DNA of 62,502 nucleotides from Xanthomarina sp035306705. Lineage in GTDB: Bacteria; Bacteroidota; Bacteroidia; Flavobacteriales; Flavobacteriaceae. Shown here in pieces: positions 60,337 to 62,502 of this stretch (position 1 is its first letter; each line of letters begins with the position of its first letter). The notes beneath the pieces are model-generated. The model was not told the origin of the DNA and ran no database searches. It was given only the letters and a program-made list of their open reading frames with translations. The translations under genes were made by a program, and so were the position numbers. The stretch is taken from positions 1 through 62,502 of the forward strand of contig NZ_DATGNO010000147.1 of NCBI RefSeq assembly GCF_035306705.1, read 5' to 3'.

Positions 60337-60366
60337 AAAAAGAGAGCTAATGGCTCTCTTTTTTTT
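60337..60366. terminator. Bidirectional terminator after the E1 fusion gene
   Basis: An 11-bp stem (60337-60347 with 60353-60363) with a 5-base loop and A/T runs on both sides lies between the converging E1 and dipeptidase genes. Confidence 0.9.
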
Positions 60367-60385
60367 AATTATATAATCTTCCTAA

Positions 60386-61699
60386 TTATTTTACGGAATC
60401 AGCATAAGCTTGGGCTTTGTCCAATACACGCAGCAAATTTCCGCTCCAGATCATTCCAATTTGTTCTTCGGTATAACCTCGTTTTACCAATTCTAAAGTG
60501 ACATTAAAGGTTTCTGAAGCATCGTTCCAACCTTCAATTCCGCCACCTCCATCAAAATCGCTACTAATGCCTACATGTTCAAGACCAATTTTATCAACAA
60601 TATAGTCTATGTGGTCCACGAAATCTGAGACATTGACGTTGGGAGGGAAGCCTTCAATTTTATTCGCTTTGGCATTGGCTAAGTCCATGATATTTCTATA
60701 ATAACCAAAGAAAGTTTCTCTTTCTTGTGGTTCCAGCACCATAACTTCGTCTATAGACGCATACCATTTAAGACCTAAAGAATCTGCAACTTCTTTTTGA
60801 ATGCTTAATATTTCACCATCTCTGGTCGCCTTTTTCTTGGCATTTACAAATTCGTCCAAAGCAACCACTTGTATGACGCCGCCATTTTCTTTTAACCATA
60901 GCAGTTGTTCATCATCCAGATTTCTACTAACATCACTTAACGCTCTGGCAGCTGAATGTGAAGCAATAATTGGCACTTTACTTAGTTTTATCATTTGTTT
61001 CATCGCTTCTTTGGAAGGATGAGATACATCGACCATGATTCCTAAACGGTTCATTTCTGCAACAGCTTCTTTACCTAAATCGCTTAAGCCTTTGTTCAAC
61101 CAAATATCATCTACTTCTCCCGTATGACTATCGCTTAACTGGCTGTGGCCGTTATGCGCTAAAGACATATAGCGCGCTCCCAACTTGTGGAATTTCTCAA
61201 CATTTTTGATATCTAGACCTATTGGATAGCCATTTTCAACCCCAATCATGGCTACTTTTTTTCTAGAAGCAACAATTCGTCTCACATCCTCTGAGGTTAA
61301 AGCTAGTTCTATTTGATCTGGTGCATAAAGGGTTACTAAATTATGGATGGCATCAAAATGATCCATGGCACTTTTATAGGCGGTTTCATAACCTTTAGCC
61401 GATAGGGTGTCCTGTGCCGTATAAACAATAAACCAAGCCACATCCAAGCCACCTGCCTCCATTTTTGGCAAAGTAACCTGAGACTTCAGATCTTGCGAAT
61501 AATTCAGGGAATCTGTAAAGTTATTTAAATTGAAGTCGTCGTGGGTATCCAGAGTAATTACTCGTTCATGAATGGCTCTAGCGCGTTCCACTAAAGCAAG
61601 GGAATCGTTTGTCATATTTGATTCAGGCGTTTGTTTGGCTTCATTTTTGCAAGACATAAAGACAAGAATGGAAGCAAGAATTAAAAATTTAGTTTTCAT
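60386..61699 (-). CDS. Lipoprotein membrane dipeptidase (M19 family)
   Basis: This 437-residue protein has a lipoprotein signal with lipobox FMS-Cys17. The M19 (renal dipeptidase) domain has the His-x-Asp zinc motif TLDTHDDFNL near 53, the bridging glutamate in MIGVENGYPIGLD near 153, and later histidines in SLAHNGHSQ, VDVSHPS and IASHSAARALSDVSRNLDD. The C-terminal part has HVGISSDFDGGGG. It hydrolyses dipeptides, often with a D-residue at the C-terminal side, in the periplasm or outside. It ends at a terminator shared with E1. Confidence 0.93.
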   Translation of the reverse strand: MKTKFLILASILVFMSCKNEAKQTPESNMTNDSLALVERARAIHERVITLDTHDDFNLNNFTDSLNYSQDLKSQVTLPKMEAGGLDVAWFIVYTAQDTLSAKGYETAYKSAMDHFDAIHNLVTLYAPDQIELALTSEDVRRIVASRKKVAMIGVENGYPIGLDIKNVEKFHKLGARYMSLAHNGHSQLSDSHTGEVDDIWLNKGLSDLGKEAVAEMNRLGIMVDVSHPSKEAMKQMIKLSKVPIIASHSAARALSDVSRNLDDEQLLWLKENGGVIQVVALDEFVNAKKKATRDGEILSIQKEVADSLGLKWYASIDEVMVLEPQERETFFGYYRNIMDLANAKANKIEGFPPNVNVSDFVDHIDYIVDKIGLEHVGISSDFDGGGGIEGWNDASETFNVTLELVKRGYTEEQIGMIWSGNLLRVLDKAQAYADSVK

Positions 61700-61794
61700 A
61701 TTTTGTTAGGGTTATTTAAGATGTCAAGTTACAAAAAAAGAAGTTCAAGTTTTAATTCCCTTAAATATTGTATATTTAATCAACTTATTTTAAT

Positions 61795-62220
61795 ATGATT
61801 TTAAAGCTATTTACTTACATATTACTATTTTTTTGGAGCTCTGCTTGTACCACTGTAGAGAAGGATCCATATACCTGGAAACCTATAAAGGTTACAGCTT
61901 CCGCTTATAATTCTGTTGGCTATCAAACCAATGGAAACCCCCAAATTACTGCTTTTGGAGACAGTTTAAAACCCGGCATGAAATACATTGCCGTTTCTAG
62001 GGATTTGCAAGCCTTAGGCCTCACTTATAACACGCCTGTTAAAATAGAGGGCCTTGAAGGTGTTTATTTGGTAAAAGATAAAATGCATTCCCGGTGGGTA
62101 AATAAAATAGATATTTATATGGGAGTAGATATCAAGGCCGCCAAACAATGGGGAAGGAAAAAAGTAAATATTCAATATGGGGTTTTGGAAGAGGCCAGTA
62201 CCGAGATTGCAACAGATTAG
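61795..62220 (+). CDS. 3D (Asp-Asp-Asp) domain lipoprotein
   Basis: This 141-residue protein has a short signal peptide with lipobox SSA-Cys18. The mature domain is a double-psi barrel of the 3D type seen in MltA and Gram-positive muralytic proteins: VTASAYNSVGYQTNG, ITAFGDSLKPGMKYIAVSRDL, VKDKM and KIDIYMG. Two of the three conserved aspartates (in KDKMH and IDIYMG) are visible. There is no partner lytic domain. It may bind or cut peptidoglycan. It is divergent from the dipeptidase gene. Confidence 0.85.
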   Translation: MILKLFTYILLFFWSSACTTVEKDPYTWKPIKVTASAYNSVGYQTNGNPQITAFGDSLKPGMKYIAVSRDLQALGLTYNTPVKIEGLEGVYLVKDKMHSRWVNKIDIYMGVDIKAAKQWGRKKVNIQYGVLEEASTEIATD

Positions 62221-62249
62221 TTGTGTTTCAGTAACAGTTATTGAAACAA

Positions 62250-62502
62250 TTAGTGTTTATAGTGTTTGACCCCTACCCAAAGTTCTTCGTTTAATTGATT
62301 AAAACTCTCATGGAGTTTATTAACAGAAAAATATTCTATCTTTTCGTAAGTATCGCGTGAAAATTTAATGATTGCTTTCATTTTACTGGTTTTTGTACAT
62401 TGGTTTTTTGAAATGATTTCATCGTATTGCTAAGGCCCAGGACCAGAAATAAGAACTTCCATTGCATCTCGTTGCCGGTGTCTTTTGCTGCTTGTCCAAG
62501 CA
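62250..62502 (-). pseudogene. Interrupted minus-strand reading frame, cut by window end
   Basis: Reading leftward from the window edge, one frame gives AWTSSKRHRQRDAMEVLISG and then PGP, meets an in-frame TAG (plus 62430-62432), and continues in the same frame as QYDEIISKNQCTKTSK and a further 43 residues, starting MKAIIKFSRDTYEKIEYF and ending in KHYKH at TAA 62250-62252. Both sides of the stop have protein-like composition and share a frame, which suggests a gene broken by a nonsense change. Alternatively the downstream part may be a separate 43-residue gene starting at ATG 62381. The family is not recognised, and only about 250 bases are visible. Confidence 0.4.

Noticed and set aside
1..62502. 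CRISPR arrays, tRNA or rRNA genes, insertion sequences, prophage or integron
   Set aside because: No regular direct repeats with spacers, no tRNA-like cloverleaf, no transposase, integrase or phage gene was noticed on either strand. A tRNA or ncRNA scan would be needed to exclude small RNA genes.

Overview
The window reads as chromosomal DNA of a low-GC member of the Bacteroidota, most likely a Flavobacteriaceae species. Supporting signs are AT-rich genes with no Shine-Dalgarno pattern, several promoters of the TTG-N17-TAnnTTTG type, a leucine-rich-repeat protein with a type IX secretion C-terminal tail, a fused alpha/beta 2-oxoacid dehydrogenase E1, a MutS2 that lacks the Smr domain, a bacillithiol gene (bshA), and many small lipoproteins and beta-barrel proteins. 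I see no tRNA, rRNA, CRISPR array, transposase or phage gene. Gene density is high and the genes are mostly housekeeping.

Layout. Positions 1-6292 hold a central-carbon operon on the plus strand: the end of transaldolase, a HAD phosphatase, gnd, zwf, pgl and pgi. Convergent to it (6332-9164, minus strand) is a three-gene mannose operon: mannose-6-phosphate isomerase, a phosphomannomutase-like HAD protein and a GH130 mannoside phosphorylase. The products of the two blocks connect: mannose-1-P to mannose-6-P to fructose-6-P to glucose-6-P and the oxidative pentose phosphate pathway. Positions 9558-16498 hold envelope functions: an S9 peptidase, RidA, LptD and a cell-wall amidase. Positions 16554-20709 hold an MCE/MlaD lipid-transport protein and a membrane-bound iron-sulfur oxidoreductase split into two genes, with a HAD-like protein between them and a small conserved protein after them. 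Positions 20769-29270 are regulatory and miscellaneous: an XRE regulator divergent from an M14 enzyme with shared palindromic operators, Lrp/AsnC, a DUF2461 protein, a GreA/GreB-like protein, a thioesterase, an MscS channel, an LRR surface protein and a cold-shock-domain protein.

Positions 29611-37751 group amino-sugar functions: a NagZ-type GH3 fused to a serine hydrolase, BshA, a GH109-like oxidoreductase fold, a NahK-like sugar-1-kinase and a nucleotidyltransferase. Together they suggest recovery of N-acetylhexosamine into UDP-sugar, which BshA also uses. Positions 38399-44938 carry a large FAD/Fe-S oxidoreductase, chorismate synthase, a dicarboxylate symporter and a sulfurtransferase. Positions 45264-53834 carry an EamA transporter, lipoprotein and outer-membrane proteins, a DCC protein, MutS2, a lipoprotein hydrolase, a YfcC-type carrier and uracil-DNA glycosylase. 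Positions 54131-57161 form a compact operon of a SUI1 factor, a DUF1835 protein, a nucleoside phosphorylase and a solute-binding-protein fold that has no signal peptide. This is the least explained functional unit here. The window ends with a 2-oxoglutarate/Fe(II) oxygenase, the fused E1, a lipoprotein dipeptidase, a 3D-domain lipoprotein and an interrupted minus-strand reading frame at the right edge.

The most interesting points are the XRE operators that contain the -7 boxes (21194-21455), the SUI1/DUF1835/phosphorylase/solute-binding-fold operon, the amino-sugar salvage grouping with bshA, the mannose-1-phosphate route, and a small membrane protein that overlaps ung. No clearly new defence or mobile system is visible.
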